Shown here: one piece after another, positions 33,956-41,926 of the stretch | How the letters are laid out: the number at the start of each line of letters is the position of its first letter | How positions within the stretch are numbered: the stretch's first letter is position 1 | NCBI GenBank assembly: GCA_003134765.1 | Contig: PLCM01000003.1 | Location: 1 to 64,000, forward strand | Direction: 5' to 3' | Source: Spartobacteria bacterium | GTDB taxonomy: Bacteria; Verrucomicrobiota; Verrucomicrobiia; Chthoniobacterales; UBA10450 | Length of the DNA stretch: 64,000 bases | Translations under genes and position numbers: made by a program | The notes under the pieces: generated by a model | Told to the model about the DNA's origin: nothing | Databases searched by the model: none | Seen by the model: only the letters and a program-made list of their open reading frames with translations

Positions 33956-34515
33956 CCAGGATCTCGTTTGATCCTAACATCCCAAAAATGAGACTCATTG
34001 CGTTCACAGGATTTCCGCGAGTCCTGATATTCGCTCCTGCAAGCGCTGTCGCACGGGTCCCATGTCACGATAGGTTGAACGAAAATGGCAAAGAGAATCG
34101 ATGCGATTCGAGGACGCCACTGATGGCGCCGACGCCCTAAAACTTTGCATTGAAAACGCCAAAGCCGGCTACGATTCGTGCTTGAACAAATGCGAATGAC
34201 GTTTCCTCAATCTCCCCCCGTATGGCAACGCGTTTCTCAGCGATTTCTGAAATGCTAAAAACGCTCTCCGCAAAGTTAGAATTCATGCCGGCTTGGGTTA
34301 AGTAAGAGTGTACTCTCCCTCAAACTCGAATTGCCGGTGGGGCAGCCGCATAGAAACCGGGTGGAAGCGAGTAATCTACCCGATTTCAACACTGCTTTTG
34401 GGCTTCGTGCAAGGGCTCTGCATGGCAGTTGCAATGAAGTTTTCGGACATCGGACATGCCAAAGTGACTCAAATATTCAGCGAAGGTACAGATTACAAAG
34501 GCGCCCGGCCAGGGA
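33956..34515. other. Right-end region of candidate transposon
   Basis: 560 bases without a convincing gene. The terminal repeat lies at 34461-34490. Unlike the left end, I see no second full copy of the end motif within 150 bases, so the two ends may be asymmetric. Confidence 0.5.
34461..34490 (-). repeat. Right terminal repeat of candidate transposon
   Basis: Read on the minus strand it starts TGTACCTTCGCTGAATA and continues TTTGAGTCACTTT, matching the left end with one substitution and one inserted base over about 29 positions. GATT follows at 34491-34494, copying the four bases before the left end. Confidence 0.7.
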
Positions 34516-35667
34516 TCAGCGAACCGGGGTGGCGTCCGGATACGCGATCCAGTTGGAACGGACAATCTTCAGGCTATCGCCGCGTTTCGCCACATCCCAC
34601 TCCGTGCGGGTGTGCCCGGTACTCAAGACACCGAGGAGATCCCTCACTGAATAACGGACGTCGAACAAAACCGTGGCGATCGTGGGCTTCGACGAGTTCT
34701 GGACCTTGACGTCTGACACCACGAAGGCCCGCCCGGGTAGCGCGGCAAGATACTGCCGCATTTGTTCACCGATGAATGCCTTGTCCTTCGGGCCAAAGGC
34801 GTAGTAGTCCACAGTGTCGTCGAGGTACGACATGGTCTTGTTCAAGTCGCCTCGTTCCATGTCGCGATAGAATTCTTTCACATAGAGTTCAGCTTCAGCG
34901 GTGCTCACCACGGTGCTCGTCGAAGTGGGCCTGACCGAGAGCTGCGGCGGCGGGCTCGAGTCAATGTTCGCCGTGGGTTGTATGGCGGCCGGCGTTGGTG
35001 AAGCGGCGATCAGGTTGGGCGGCGGCGCCTTGGTCGCTGGCGGCTTCGGCTGCAGCAGAGCGAAGATCACAACAAAAGCGACGCATCCCAGGGCTGCCAC
35101 GGCGGCGATAGCGAGTGCGACCCATTTCCAAGTGTTTGGCGAAGGCCCGGGTGTCAAAGGTGGCGGAGGCCGCGGCGGATTATTTTGTTCTGGCGACGGT
35201 GGTCGACTGATTGGTGCGCTCGGCGGAGCGGGCGGGGGCGCTTTGTCGGCTGACCCGGCGGCCGGCAAAGCCAGGAGCGCTTTCATCGAGCTCTTGAGCT
35301 GTTCGAGATGACCTTCCAGCGGTGGAGTCACGGCATCCAGCCAATGCGGTCCACTTAGGTAGTATTCGAGATCGTCGCTCGGAACGACCGCGTCGATGCG
35401 GAACTGCACAATGTGCAAACGTGAATTTGCCGCGAGCTGCACTTCGCGCAGCACCTGTTCCGAATTATTCGAATGCTCGGAAAAAATGAGGACGAACGCT
35501 CTGCTCTGCTGAATGGCGCGCGTGATTTCGCCCGAATAAGATCGTCCCGGCAGGACATTGCGCGGCGCGATCCAGCATCGGATCCCGATATTCTCGAGCG
35601 CCGCGCAAACGGCGTTGGCCACCGGCCGGTTACTCGTCGAATGCGAAATGAAAACGTCATGGGCCAT
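34516..35667 (-). CDS. TIR-domain protein with membrane anchor and NTF2-like C-terminus
   Basis: 383 residues from ATG 35667. Residues 1-~130 form a TIR domain (MAHDVFISHSTSNRPVANAV; WIAPRNVLPGRSYSGEITRA), with Glu47 in the position used by NAD-cleaving TIRs. Residues ~137-178 are Pro-rich, a single helix spans ~181-205, and residues ~250-383 (AELYVKEFYRDMERGDLNKT, WDVAKRGDSLKIVRSNWIAY) look like an NTF2/SnoaL-type cone. The TIR side should be cytoplasmic and the NTF2-like side periplasmic, suggesting a sensor or transducer. The nine residues encoded upstream of 35667 are probably untranslated. Lies 25 bases outside the transposon end. Confidence 0.8.
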   Translation of the reverse strand: MAHDVFISHSTSNRPVANAVCAALENIGIRCWIAPRNVLPGRSYSGEITRAIQQSRAFVLIFSEHSNNSEQVLREVQLAANSRLHIVQFRIDAVVPSDDLEYYLSGPHWLDAVTPPLEGHLEQLKSSMKALLALPAAGSADKAPPPAPPSAPISRPPSPEQNNPPRPPPPLTPGPSPNTWKWVALAIAAVAALGCVAFVVIFALLQPKPPATKAPPPNLIAASPTPAAIQPTANIDSSPPPQLSVRPTSTSTVVSTAEAELYVKEFYRDMERGDLNKTMSYLDDTVDYYAFGPKDKAFIGEQMRQYLAALPGRAFVVSDVKVQNSSKPTIATVLFDVRYSVRDLLGVLSTGHTRTEWDVAKRGDSLKIVRSNWIAYPDATPVR

Positions 35668-35703
35668 GACCCGGGCTCCGGTGTGCCGGCGCAAAGCGCG
35701 CGG

Positions 35704-36315
35704 CTATTTCTTTGCCGGCTGGTATTTCCAGTGCCGCGACTTCCCTTCTGCCAGCAACTTGAGTGTTTTTTCCATCCGCTCCTTGCGCGTTTCCTCGCGT
35801 TTCGCTTCGGTGATCCATTCGAGATATTCGCGGCGGTGACTCGGAGGAAAGTTTTCGAAGGTGTTTCGGGCCTTCGCGTTCTTCTTCAACGCGGCCGCGA
35901 AACCATCCGGCACCGGAATCGGCGCTCGCTTCTTCGGCTGGGTCCGGCCGGGCGCCTTGATACCGGCCTCATTGAGGGCGGCCGCTTTCTTGACGTAGCC
36001 GATCAGGGTTTTATCGCCGGGCAAATCAGCGAGCGATTTGATGCAGCCGAAACTACCCATCCCGCTTTTCTCCCCCTGGTTGTCGCGATTGAGAATGAGG
36101 TCCGCTTTCCAGAAACCAAACGCGCAATGCTCCTTGAACGCCGCCATCCCGCACATCACGCCCTTGTAATCGAAGTGCGGCATCGACCATTTCATCGTCT
36201 CCTCGACTTGGGGGCAGCCGGTGTGCACCGCTTTGCGCAAGTGTTTCAGGATCGGTTTCGCGAAATCCGCCGACTTCGCGATATAAGCGTCGATTCTGGG
36301 ATCTTTCGTAGGCAT
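35704..36315 (-). CDS. YdeI/DUF1801 family protein
   Basis: A 203-residue protein. An N-terminal DUF1801 (YdhG-like) domain includes VHTGCPQVEETMKWSMPHFD, YKGVMCGMAAFKEHCAFGFW. The C-terminal YdeI/OmpD-associated segment is GFAAALKKNAKARNTFENFP, SHRREYLEWITEAKREETRK, with a terminal basic tail. The function is not established. ATG 36315 matches the usual MPTKDPRIDAYIAKS-type start; the frame to 36816 is unrelated. Confidence 0.88.
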   Translation of the reverse strand: MPTKDPRIDAYIAKSADFAKPILKHLRKAVHTGCPQVEETMKWSMPHFDYKGVMCGMAAFKEHCAFGFWKADLILNRDNQGEKSGMGSFGCIKSLADLPGDKTLIGYVKKAAALNEAGIKAPGRTQPKKRAPIPVPDGFAAALKKNAKARNTFENFPPSHRREYLEWITEAKREETRKERMEKTLKLLAEGKSRHWKYQPAKK

Positions 36316-36406
36316 GGGAAACCTTCTCGTTGGTTCGCGACCGAGCTTACAAAGGCGCAAAGTTTTTTGTCGAGTCGCAACATGGGACTGAGTAAGCTCG
36401 ATTTCC

Positions 36407-36769
36407 ATGGGCGGAGTCGTTTGCATTGTGGCGTACCGGCCGAAGCCGGGACACGAGAGCGAGTTGTTGGACATCGTCCGCAGTCGCGTGCCGACCTTGC
36501 GCAAGGAAGGACTGGTGACGGACCGCGTTCCGGTAATCGTACGCGCGAAAGACGGTACGATTATCGAAGTTTCCGAATGGAAATCGCAGAAGGCGATCGA
36601 GGAAGCGCACAGAAACCCACGTGTTCTGGCGATGTGGGACAGGTTTTTCGCGGTCTGCGATTGCGTGCCGCTCAAGACCGTGCCCGAAGCGGAAACGATG
36701 TTCGCCGGGTTCGAGCCGATTCCCACGCCGCCCGCGGAAGGCATGCCGACCACCGAGCCATTGCGCTGA
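36407..36769 (+). CDS. Dimeric alpha-beta barrel (ABM-like) protein
   Basis: A 120-residue protein that looks like one ferredoxin-like half-barrel of the antibiotic-biosynthesis-monooxygenase superfamily (GVVCIVAYRPKPGHESELLD; DGTIIEVSEWKSQKAIEEAH). No catalytic residue can be assigned, and these folds serve many roles. Followed by a family C palindrome at 36773. Confidence 0.7.
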   Translation: MGGVVCIVAYRPKPGHESELLDIVRSRVPTLRKEGLVTDRVPVIVRAKDGTIIEVSEWKSQKAIEEAHRNPRVLAMWDRFFAVCDCVPLKTVPEAETMFAGFEPIPTPPAEGMPTTEPLR

Positions 36770-36772
36770 GAT

Positions 36773-36859
36773 GGTAGGGACGGCGCGCTGCGCCGTCCGC
36801 AACGAACGGACAACAAAACTAATTGACTATCGCGGACGCCGCAGCGCGGCGTCCCTACC
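36773..36859. repeat. Palindromic repeat, family C, copy 1
   Basis: GGTAGGGACGGCGCGCTGCG at 36773 is inverted as CGCAGCGCGGCGTCCCTACC ending at 36859. The full partner is at 48465-48552, and half copies are at 8001 and 9320. Confidence 0.85.
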
Positions 36860-36921
36860 GCGGGGAACTTCTTGAAAACCGTTCCGCGCGTCGCTATCTA
36901 AGCGGCGGATCGTTCATTTCT

Positions 36922-37722
36922 ATGGCACAAACCACGACCATACCACCGCGAGGTTTCGGGCAAACCATGCGGCCCGATACCTGGTGGACGCAGCCGCTCC
37001 TCGTTTTTCTGGGGCTGGGCGCTTTCATCATTTACTCGACGTGGGCGGCTTTCCAGGGAACCCACTATCACTTCGGCCCCTACCTTTCGCCGTTCTATTC
37101 GCCGGAAATTTTCGGCGATTCGCCCCACAGCTGGTTCGGCCCGAAACCGACCTGGTGGCCGGGCTGGCTTCTCTTCTCCCCGGCCTTGCTGATTCTCTGG
37201 GCACCGGGCGGACTGAGGCTCACCTGTTATTATTATCGCGGCGCGTACTACAAATCCTTCTGGGCGGACCCACCGGCGTGTGCTGTCGGTGAACCCAGGA
37301 AAACGTATCTCGGCGAGCGTTCCTTTCCGTTAATCATGCAGAACGTGCACCGCTACTTCCTCTATCTTGCAATCCTGTTCGTCATCGTGCTCGCGACGGA
37401 TGTCTGGAAAGCGCTTTGGTTTGCCGCTCCGACCTCCGGGAAGACATCCTTCGGATTGGGCGTCGGCACGCTCGTGCTGGCCGTGAATGTTTATCTATTG
37501 GGAGCATTCACCTTCGGCTGTCACGCTCTGCGCCACTTGATTGGCGGTTTTCGCGACCAGCTTTCCAAATCGCCCGCGTCCTACCAGGCGTATCGGTGCG
37601 TGAGCTGTTTCAATCGTCGCCACATGCTCTGGGCTTGGCTTAGCTTGTTCTGGGTCGGCTTCACCGACCTTTACGTGCGCCTTTGCTCCATGGGCGTCTG
37701 GCACGACTGGAGAATTTTTTAG
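36922..37722 (+). CDS. sdhC: Succinate dehydrogenase membrane anchor (cytochrome b-like subunit)
   Basis: A 266-residue membrane protein with about five helices and several His residues inside or near them (MQNVHRYFLYLAILFVIVLA; FTFGCHALRHLIGGFRDQL; SCFNRRHMLWAWLSLFWVGF). Its place one codon before sdhA marks it as the haem-bearing anchor that feeds electrons to quinone. It is long for SdhC (usually ~120-230) and there is no separate SdhD, as in single-anchor complexes. ATG 36922 is used; the frame extends up into repeat family C. Confidence 0.82.
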   Translation: MAQTTTIPPRGFGQTMRPDTWWTQPLLVFLGLGAFIIYSTWAAFQGTHYHFGPYLSPFYSPEIFGDSPHSWFGPKPTWWPGWLLFSPALLILWAPGGLRLTCYYYRGAYYKSFWADPPACAVGEPRKTYLGERSFPLIMQNVHRYFLYLAILFVIVLATDVWKALWFAAPTSGKTSFGLGVGTLVLAVNVYLLGAFTFGCHALRHLIGGFRDQLSKSPASYQAYRCVSCFNRRHMLWAWLSLFWVGFTDLYVRLCSMGVWHDWRIF

Positions 37723-37725
37723 CGC

Positions 37726-39537
37726 ATGCCCGATTACGAAACCTTTCAGCACGACGTTCTCGTAATCGGGTCCGGCGGGGCAGGGCTCCGCGCGGCCATT
37801 GAAGCGTCAGCGGCGGGTGTTTCCGTCGGGATGGTTTGCAAGTGTCTTCTCGGCAAAGCGCACACGGTTATGGCCGAGGGCGGAATTGCCGCGGCGCTCG
37901 CCAATGTGGACGATCGCGACAGCTGGAAAGTCCATTTCGCCGATACGATGCGGGGCGGGCAGTACGTCAATAACTGGCGCATGGCGGAGCTTCACGCGAA
38001 GGAAGCGCCCGATCGCGTCCGGGAACTGGAAGCGTGGGGCGCGGTCTTCGATCGGACGAAAGACGGTCGCATCCTGCAGCGGAATTTTGGCGGGCATAAG
38101 TACCCGCGGCTGGCGCACGTCGGTGACCGGACCGGTTTGGAAATGATCCGCACGCTCCAGGACCACGGGGTTCATCAGGGCATCGATGTCCACATGGAAA
38201 TTTGCATCGTGACCTTGCTCAAGGACGGAAAGCGCGTGATCGGCGCGTTTGGTTACGATCGCGAACGCGGACGATTCAAGATTTACCGCGCGAAAGCGGT
38301 TGTGCTCGCGACAGGCGGAATCGGCAAGGCTTACAAGATCACGAGCAATAGCTGGGATTGCACCGGCGACGGCCATTCGCTCGCCTATCACGCGGGTGCG
38401 GGGCTGATTGACATGGAATACATCCAGTTCCATCCCACCGGCATGGTCTGGCCGCCCAGCGTCCGCGGCATGCTTGTCACCGAAGGCGTCCGCGGCGAAG
38501 GCGGGATTCTGACGAACAAAGACGGGAAACGCTTCATGTTCGATTTTATCCCGGACAACTACAAGGCCCAGACCGCCGACAACGAAGAGGAAGGCTGGCG
38601 TTATACGCAGGGGGACAAAAACGCGCGGCGGCCGCCGGAATTATTGACGCGCGATCACGTGGCGCGCTGCATCGTGCGCGAAATCAAGGAAGGGCGGGGC
38701 AGTCCCCACGGCGGCGTTTATCTCGACATCGCGTGGATCAAGAAAAAGCTGTCGAACGCCGGGGAGCACATCAAACGGAAACTGCCGAGCATGTATCACC
38801 AGTTCAAAGCGCTCGGTGACATCGACATCACCCAGGAGCCAATGGAAGTTGGGCCCACGACCCACTACATCATGGGAGGGGTGCAGGTGGATGCCGACAC
38901 CCAGATGTCGGATGTGCCGGGATTGTTCGCCGCGGGGGAATGCGCAGCCGGGATTAACGGCGCGAACCGGCTCGGTGGGAATTCCCTTTCCGATCTGGTC
39001 GTCTTTGGAAAACGCGCGGGCGAATTCGCCGCGAAATTCGCGAAAGAAAATGCCCACGGAGAAGTGGACGAAGCCCAGATCGATGGTTACGCGCGAGAAG
39101 CGCTGCGGCCTTTTGAAAACAGTGCCGGCGAAAATCCCTACTCCGTGCAGCGTGATTTACAGGAAGTGATGCAGCACAATGTCGGGATCGTCCGCGATGA
39201 GGCCGAGATGCTGACGGCGCTCGATCATCTGAAAACCTTTTGGGAACGTGCGGATCGGGTTGGTGTCATTGGCCATCGTGACTTCAACCCAGGCTGGCAC
39301 ACCGCGCTTGACCTGAAGAACCTTCTTACCGTTTCGGAAGCGGTCACCCGCGCTGCCCTGGAACGAAAGGAAAGTCGCGGCGCCCAATTTCGCGACGATT
39401 ATCCGGACAAGGACGAACGCTTCTCGAAAGTGAGCACGATCATCCGGAAGGCGGTTGACGGCTCGATGGAAGTTCAGCTGGAGCCGTTGCCGGAAATGCC
39501 GGACTATTTGAAACAGATTATCGAGGAGATGAAATGA
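37726..39537 (+). CDS. sdhA: Succinate dehydrogenase flavoprotein subunit
   Basis: A 603-residue FAD subunit that oxidises succinate to fumarate. FAD-binding GSGGAGLRAAIEASAAGVSV (residues ~11-30), HTVMAEGGIAAAL with the covalent-flavin region, GGHKYPRLAHVGDRTGLEMI, substrate-site FHPTGMVWPPSVRGMLVTEG, and the arginine segment NRLGGNSLSDLVVFGKRAGE are all intact. Four bases after sdhC. A palindrome at 39555-39666 separates it from sdhB, an unusual interruption inside an operon. Confidence 0.97.
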   Translation: MPDYETFQHDVLVIGSGGAGLRAAIEASAAGVSVGMVCKCLLGKAHTVMAEGGIAAALANVDDRDSWKVHFADTMRGGQYVNNWRMAELHAKEAPDRVRELEAWGAVFDRTKDGRILQRNFGGHKYPRLAHVGDRTGLEMIRTLQDHGVHQGIDVHMEICIVTLLKDGKRVIGAFGYDRERGRFKIYRAKAVVLATGGIGKAYKITSNSWDCTGDGHSLAYHAGAGLIDMEYIQFHPTGMVWPPSVRGMLVTEGVRGEGGILTNKDGKRFMFDFIPDNYKAQTADNEEEGWRYTQGDKNARRPPELLTRDHVARCIVREIKEGRGSPHGGVYLDIAWIKKKLSNAGEHIKRKLPSMYHQFKALGDIDITQEPMEVGPTTHYIMGGVQVDADTQMSDVPGLFAAGECAAGINGANRLGGNSLSDLVVFGKRAGEFAAKFAKENAHGEVDEAQIDGYAREALRPFENSAGENPYSVQRDLQEVMQHNVGIVRDEAEMLTALDHLKTFWERADRVGVIGHRDFNPGWHTALDLKNLLTVSEAVTRAALERKESRGAQFRDDYPDKDERFSKVSTIIRKAVDGSMEVQLEPLPEMPDYLKQIIEEMK

Positions 39538-39554
39538 GCCCGCTTAAGTGCCAC

Positions 39555-39666
39555 GTCATCCCGAGCGAAGCGCAGCGGAGTCGAGGGATCAGGCGATGTC
39601 GCCATAGAACCTGGCTGTCGAGCTGCTGGGTGGAGCCACGGGATTCCTCGACTGCGCTCGGAATGA
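39555..39666. repeat. Palindromic repeat, family B-like, inside the sdh operon
   Basis: GTCATCCCGAGCGAAGCGCA (39555-39574) then GGAGTCGAGGGATC is answered by GGGATTCCTCGACTGCGCTC and GGAATGAC ending at 39666. It occupies most of the sdhA-sdhB gap and could form a strong hairpin in the shared transcript. Confidence 0.8.
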
Positions 39667-39703
39667 CCACGAGGGTGGGCGTCCCGTCGCTCGGATGCGA
39701 CAA

Positions 39704-40444
39704 ATGAGCGCAGCTATTTTTAGAATCTGGCGCGGTGATGCCAAGGGGGGTGCGTTCGAAGATTACACCACCGACGTCTCCGAGGGCATGGTCGTGCTCG
39801 ACGCGGTGCACGAGATCCAGGCGAAGCAGGCGAACGACCTCGCGTGCCGCTGGAACTGCAAGGCGGGCAAGTGCGGTTCCTGTTCGGCGGAAGTCAACGG
39901 GATGCCGAAGCTGATGTGCATGTCGCGGCTGAGCGATCTGCCGCTCGAGAAACCGGTGACGATTGAGCCGATGAAGGCTTTCCCGATTCAGAAGGATTTG
40001 ATCACGGATGTTTCCTGGAATTACCGGGTGAAGAAAAAGATCAGGAAATTCAACCCGCGGCCGCCCGATGCGGCCGATGGAACCTGGCGGATCGCGCAGG
40101 AAGACATCGATCGCGTCCAGGAATTCCGGAAATGTATCGAGTGCTTTCTCTGCCAGGACGTCTGCCACGTGTTGCGCGATCACCGGAAGCACGACGAATT
40201 CATCGGGCCGCGCTTCTTGATTTACACCGCTGCGCTCGAGATGCACCCGCTTGATACCGAGGATCGCCTCGAGGAATTGCGAAAAGCGCACGGGATTGGC
40301 TATTGCAACATCACGAAATGTTGCACGAAGGTTTGCCCGGAGAACATTCAGATCACCGACAACGGGATCATCCCCTTGAAGGAACGGGTTGTGGATGACC
40401 ATTACGATCCACTTGGGTGGATTTGGAAGAAGTTAAAGCGTTGA
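39704..40444 (+). CDS. sdhB: Succinate dehydrogenase iron-sulfur subunit
   Basis: A 246-residue electron-transfer subunit between SdhA and the quinone site. The [2Fe-2S] ligands are in CRWNCKAGKCGSCSAEVNGM plus a distal Cys (PKLMC). The [4Fe-4S] motif is CIECFLCQDVC, and the third-cluster Cys residues lie in CNITKCCTKVCPENI. ATG 39704 gives the normal N-terminus (SAAIFRIWRGD); ATG 39695 is possible. Confidence 0.96.
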   Translation: MSAAIFRIWRGDAKGGAFEDYTTDVSEGMVVLDAVHEIQAKQANDLACRWNCKAGKCGSCSAEVNGMPKLMCMSRLSDLPLEKPVTIEPMKAFPIQKDLITDVSWNYRVKKKIRKFNPRPPDAADGTWRIAQEDIDRVQEFRKCIECFLCQDVCHVLRDHRKHDEFIGPRFLIYTAALEMHPLDTEDRLEELRKAHGIGYCNITKCCTKVCPENIQITDNGIIPLKERVVDDHYDPLGWIWKKLKR

Positions 40445-40529
40445 AGGGTTAAAACGTGGAGCGTCACCGTTCTAGCGATTCAAGTTTCCCTCGCTTCAAC
40501 GCTTCAACTTTGTAACGCTTTAACCCGTT
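40438..40529. repeat. Imperfect palindrome after sdhB
   Basis: AAGCGTTGAAGGGTTAAAAC overlaps the sdhB stop; AACGCTTTAACCCGTT ends near 40528. The arms are partly complementary around a loop with reiterated GCTTCAAC. It may be a terminator or another repeat family. Confidence 0.55.
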
Positions 40530-40531
40530 CC

Positions 40532-41029
40532 ATGTCCGACTTGAAACCACTTTCGAAGGCCGCAATTCCGGCGGCATTGGAGAAGGCAGAGCGCTATCGG
40601 CTTCTGAATGAACCAGCGGAAGCCGAGAGCATTTGCCTTGATGTGCTCCGGGCGGATCCCGAGAACCAGTCGGCGTTGATCACGCTCTTGCTCGCCGTCA
40701 CTGACCGCTTCGGCAAGGGCTATGGCGTGAGCGACACCCAGGTCAAAGAGCTTCTCTCTCGCGTGAAAGGCGAGTACGAGCGCGTTTATTACACTGGGAT
40801 TTTGGCCGAGCGCCGCGCGAAGGCGAAGCTGGCCCAGGGCACGCCCGGATCACGCCACTATGCTTACGATGGTTTCCGCGAAGCGATGAGCTGGTTTGAG
40901 AAAGCCGAAGCACTTCGTCCGGCGGGGAATGATGACGCTTTGCTACGCTGGAACACGTGCGCGCGCATCATCGAGAAGAACCGCCTGGTTGCTCGGGAAG
41001 AAGAGAACGTCGAGCCGCCATTGGAGTAA
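40532..41029 (+). CDS. TPR-like hypothetical protein
   Basis: A 165-residue protein with helical repeat character (AALEKAERYRLLNEPAEAES, ICLDVLRADPENQSALITLL; AMSWFEKAEALRPAGNDDAL) resembling two or three TPRs. The conserved middle (VKGEYERVYYTGILAERRAK) is not from a family I can name. No signal peptide. It follows sdhB by 87 bases and may share its transcript. Confidence 0.8.
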   Translation: MSDLKPLSKAAIPAALEKAERYRLLNEPAEAESICLDVLRADPENQSALITLLLAVTDRFGKGYGVSDTQVKELLSRVKGEYERVYYTGILAERRAKAKLAQGTPGSRHYAYDGFREAMSWFEKAEALRPAGNDDALLRWNTCARIIEKNRLVAREEENVEPPLE

Positions 41030-41093
41030 TGTAGAGGCGGTTGTGCCAACCGCCTGTTGTTTGGTTAGGCGCTTGGCACAAGCGCCTCTACAT
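41029..41093. repeat. Palindromic repeat, family G
   Basis: ATGTAGAGGCGGTTGTGCCA (41029-41048) pairs with TGGCACAAGCGCCTCTACAT ending at 41093 (one mismatch region, loop about 25 bases). It lies between the TPR-like gene and ubiE. Confidence 0.8.
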
Positions 41094-41100
41094 TTCGAGG

Positions 41101-41814
41101 GTGAATTCGGTCCCAAAATCTTCAAGCCCGTTTGAAGTGTCACGCGACCCTGAATCGGTCCGCAACATGTTCGGCCGGATCGCGCGCCGCTACGATCTCG
41201 CGAACCATGTTCTGAGCGGCGGGGCCGACTTTCTCTGGCGTCGCCGCGCCGCGAAAATTGTGGCTGCCTGGGGCCCGCGCGACCTCCTCGATCTCGCGGC
41301 GGGTAGCGGCGATCTCGCGCTCGCTCTCCAACTTCGACTGCCGAAAGCGACCATCACCGCGGCGGATTTCTCGCCGGAAATGCTCGCAATCGCGCGTGGC
41401 AAAGGCGTGGCGAAAACAATTCTGGCGGACGCCCTTCAACTTCCCTTCGAGAGCGAATCATTCGATGGCGTCACGGTAGCCTTCGGCCTGCGCAACATGG
41501 CGGACTGGGATCGCGCCCTTCGCGAAATGTCACGTGTCCTCCGCCAGGACGGCTATCTGCTTGTCCTCGATTTTTCAATTCCCACGGGAGCTCTCCGGCC
41601 GGCGTATCGATTTTATTTGCATCGCTGCCTGCCATTGCTGGCCTCGGTCGTGACCGGCCAAAAAGCTGCTTACGATTATCTCGGCGGCTCCATCGAAAAA
41701 TTCCCCAGCGGCGGGGAGATGGTGGAATTGATCGAGAGAAACGGCTTCACGATGGCCAGGTCTGAGCCGATGACCGGTGGGATCGCGACGATCTACACAG
41801 CAATGAAACTGTAA
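41101..41814 (+). CDS. ubiE: Ubiquinone/menaquinone biosynthesis methyltransferase
   Basis: A 237-residue C-methyltransferase for quinone synthesis (UbiE/MenG). Signatures: MFGRIARRYDLANHVLSGGA, SAM motif I LLDLAAGSGDLALAL, the family motif NMADWDRALREMSRVLRQDG, LLVLDFSIP, and YDYLGGSIEKFPSG. I start at GTG 41101, because the longer frame (from 41041) would be encoded by the family G repeat. With sdhCAB nearby, the context is the quinone-linked respiratory chain; menaquinone is likely but not shown. Confidence 0.93.
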   Translation: MNSVPKSSSPFEVSRDPESVRNMFGRIARRYDLANHVLSGGADFLWRRRAAKIVAAWGPRDLLDLAAGSGDLALALQLRLPKATITAADFSPEMLAIARGKGVAKTILADALQLPFESESFDGVTVAFGLRNMADWDRALREMSRVLRQDGYLLVLDFSIPTGALRPAYRFYLHRCLPLLASVVTGQKAAYDYLGGSIEKFPSGGEMVELIERNGFTMARSEPMTGGIATIYTAMKL

Positions 41815-41815
41815 T

Positions 41816-41926
41816 AGGGAGCCGGCACGCTCTCGTGCCGGAGGGAAAACCCATCACAGCTCTACGCTAACGGTCTGGGGGCAAGCCGTCTCCAAACGCT
41901 TCGCACAACGAAGCGGCTACAGGAGC
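41816..41926. terminator. Hairpins between convergent genes
   Basis: Stem CCGGCACG-CTCT-CGTGCCGG (41822-41841) and stem CGCTTCG-CACAA-CGAAGCG (41897-41915) fill the gap between the ubiE and DUF4340 stops. They are a plausible bidirectional terminator or degraded repeat. Confidence 0.55.

Larger units (their letters stand above)
14647..34490. mobile_element. Candidate Mu/Tn7-like transposon with cell-surface glycan cargo
   Basis: About 19.8 kb. The inverted ends TGTACCTTCGCTGAATA... face inward at 14647 and 34490, and GATT flanks both outer edges (14643-14646 and 34491-34494), consistent with a 4-base target duplication. Inside the left end are an XRE regulator, a DDE transposase and an AAA+ ATPase in the layout of TnsB-TnsC or MuA-MuB modules. 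The rest is glycan-modification cargo that looks more AT-rich by eye (not counted). No TniQ/TnsD, TnsA, resolvase, Cas gene or CRISPR array is visible. Family ends usually give 5-base duplications, so the 4-base match is a weak point. The junction was not tested against an empty site. Confidence 0.6.

Noticed and set aside
14647..34490. CRISPR-associated transposon
   Set aside because: Considered because of the tnsB-tnsC layout and tRNA-proximal site, but no Cas gene, TniQ or repeat-spacer array is visible inside or near the element.
35473..36777. Plus-strand 434-codon open frame
   Set aside because: Antisense to the TIR and YdeI-like genes; no family features.
41041..41100. Upstream extension of UbiE
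   Set aside because: Would be encoded by the family G palindrome; the GTG at 41101 follows the repeat and starts near the conserved domain.
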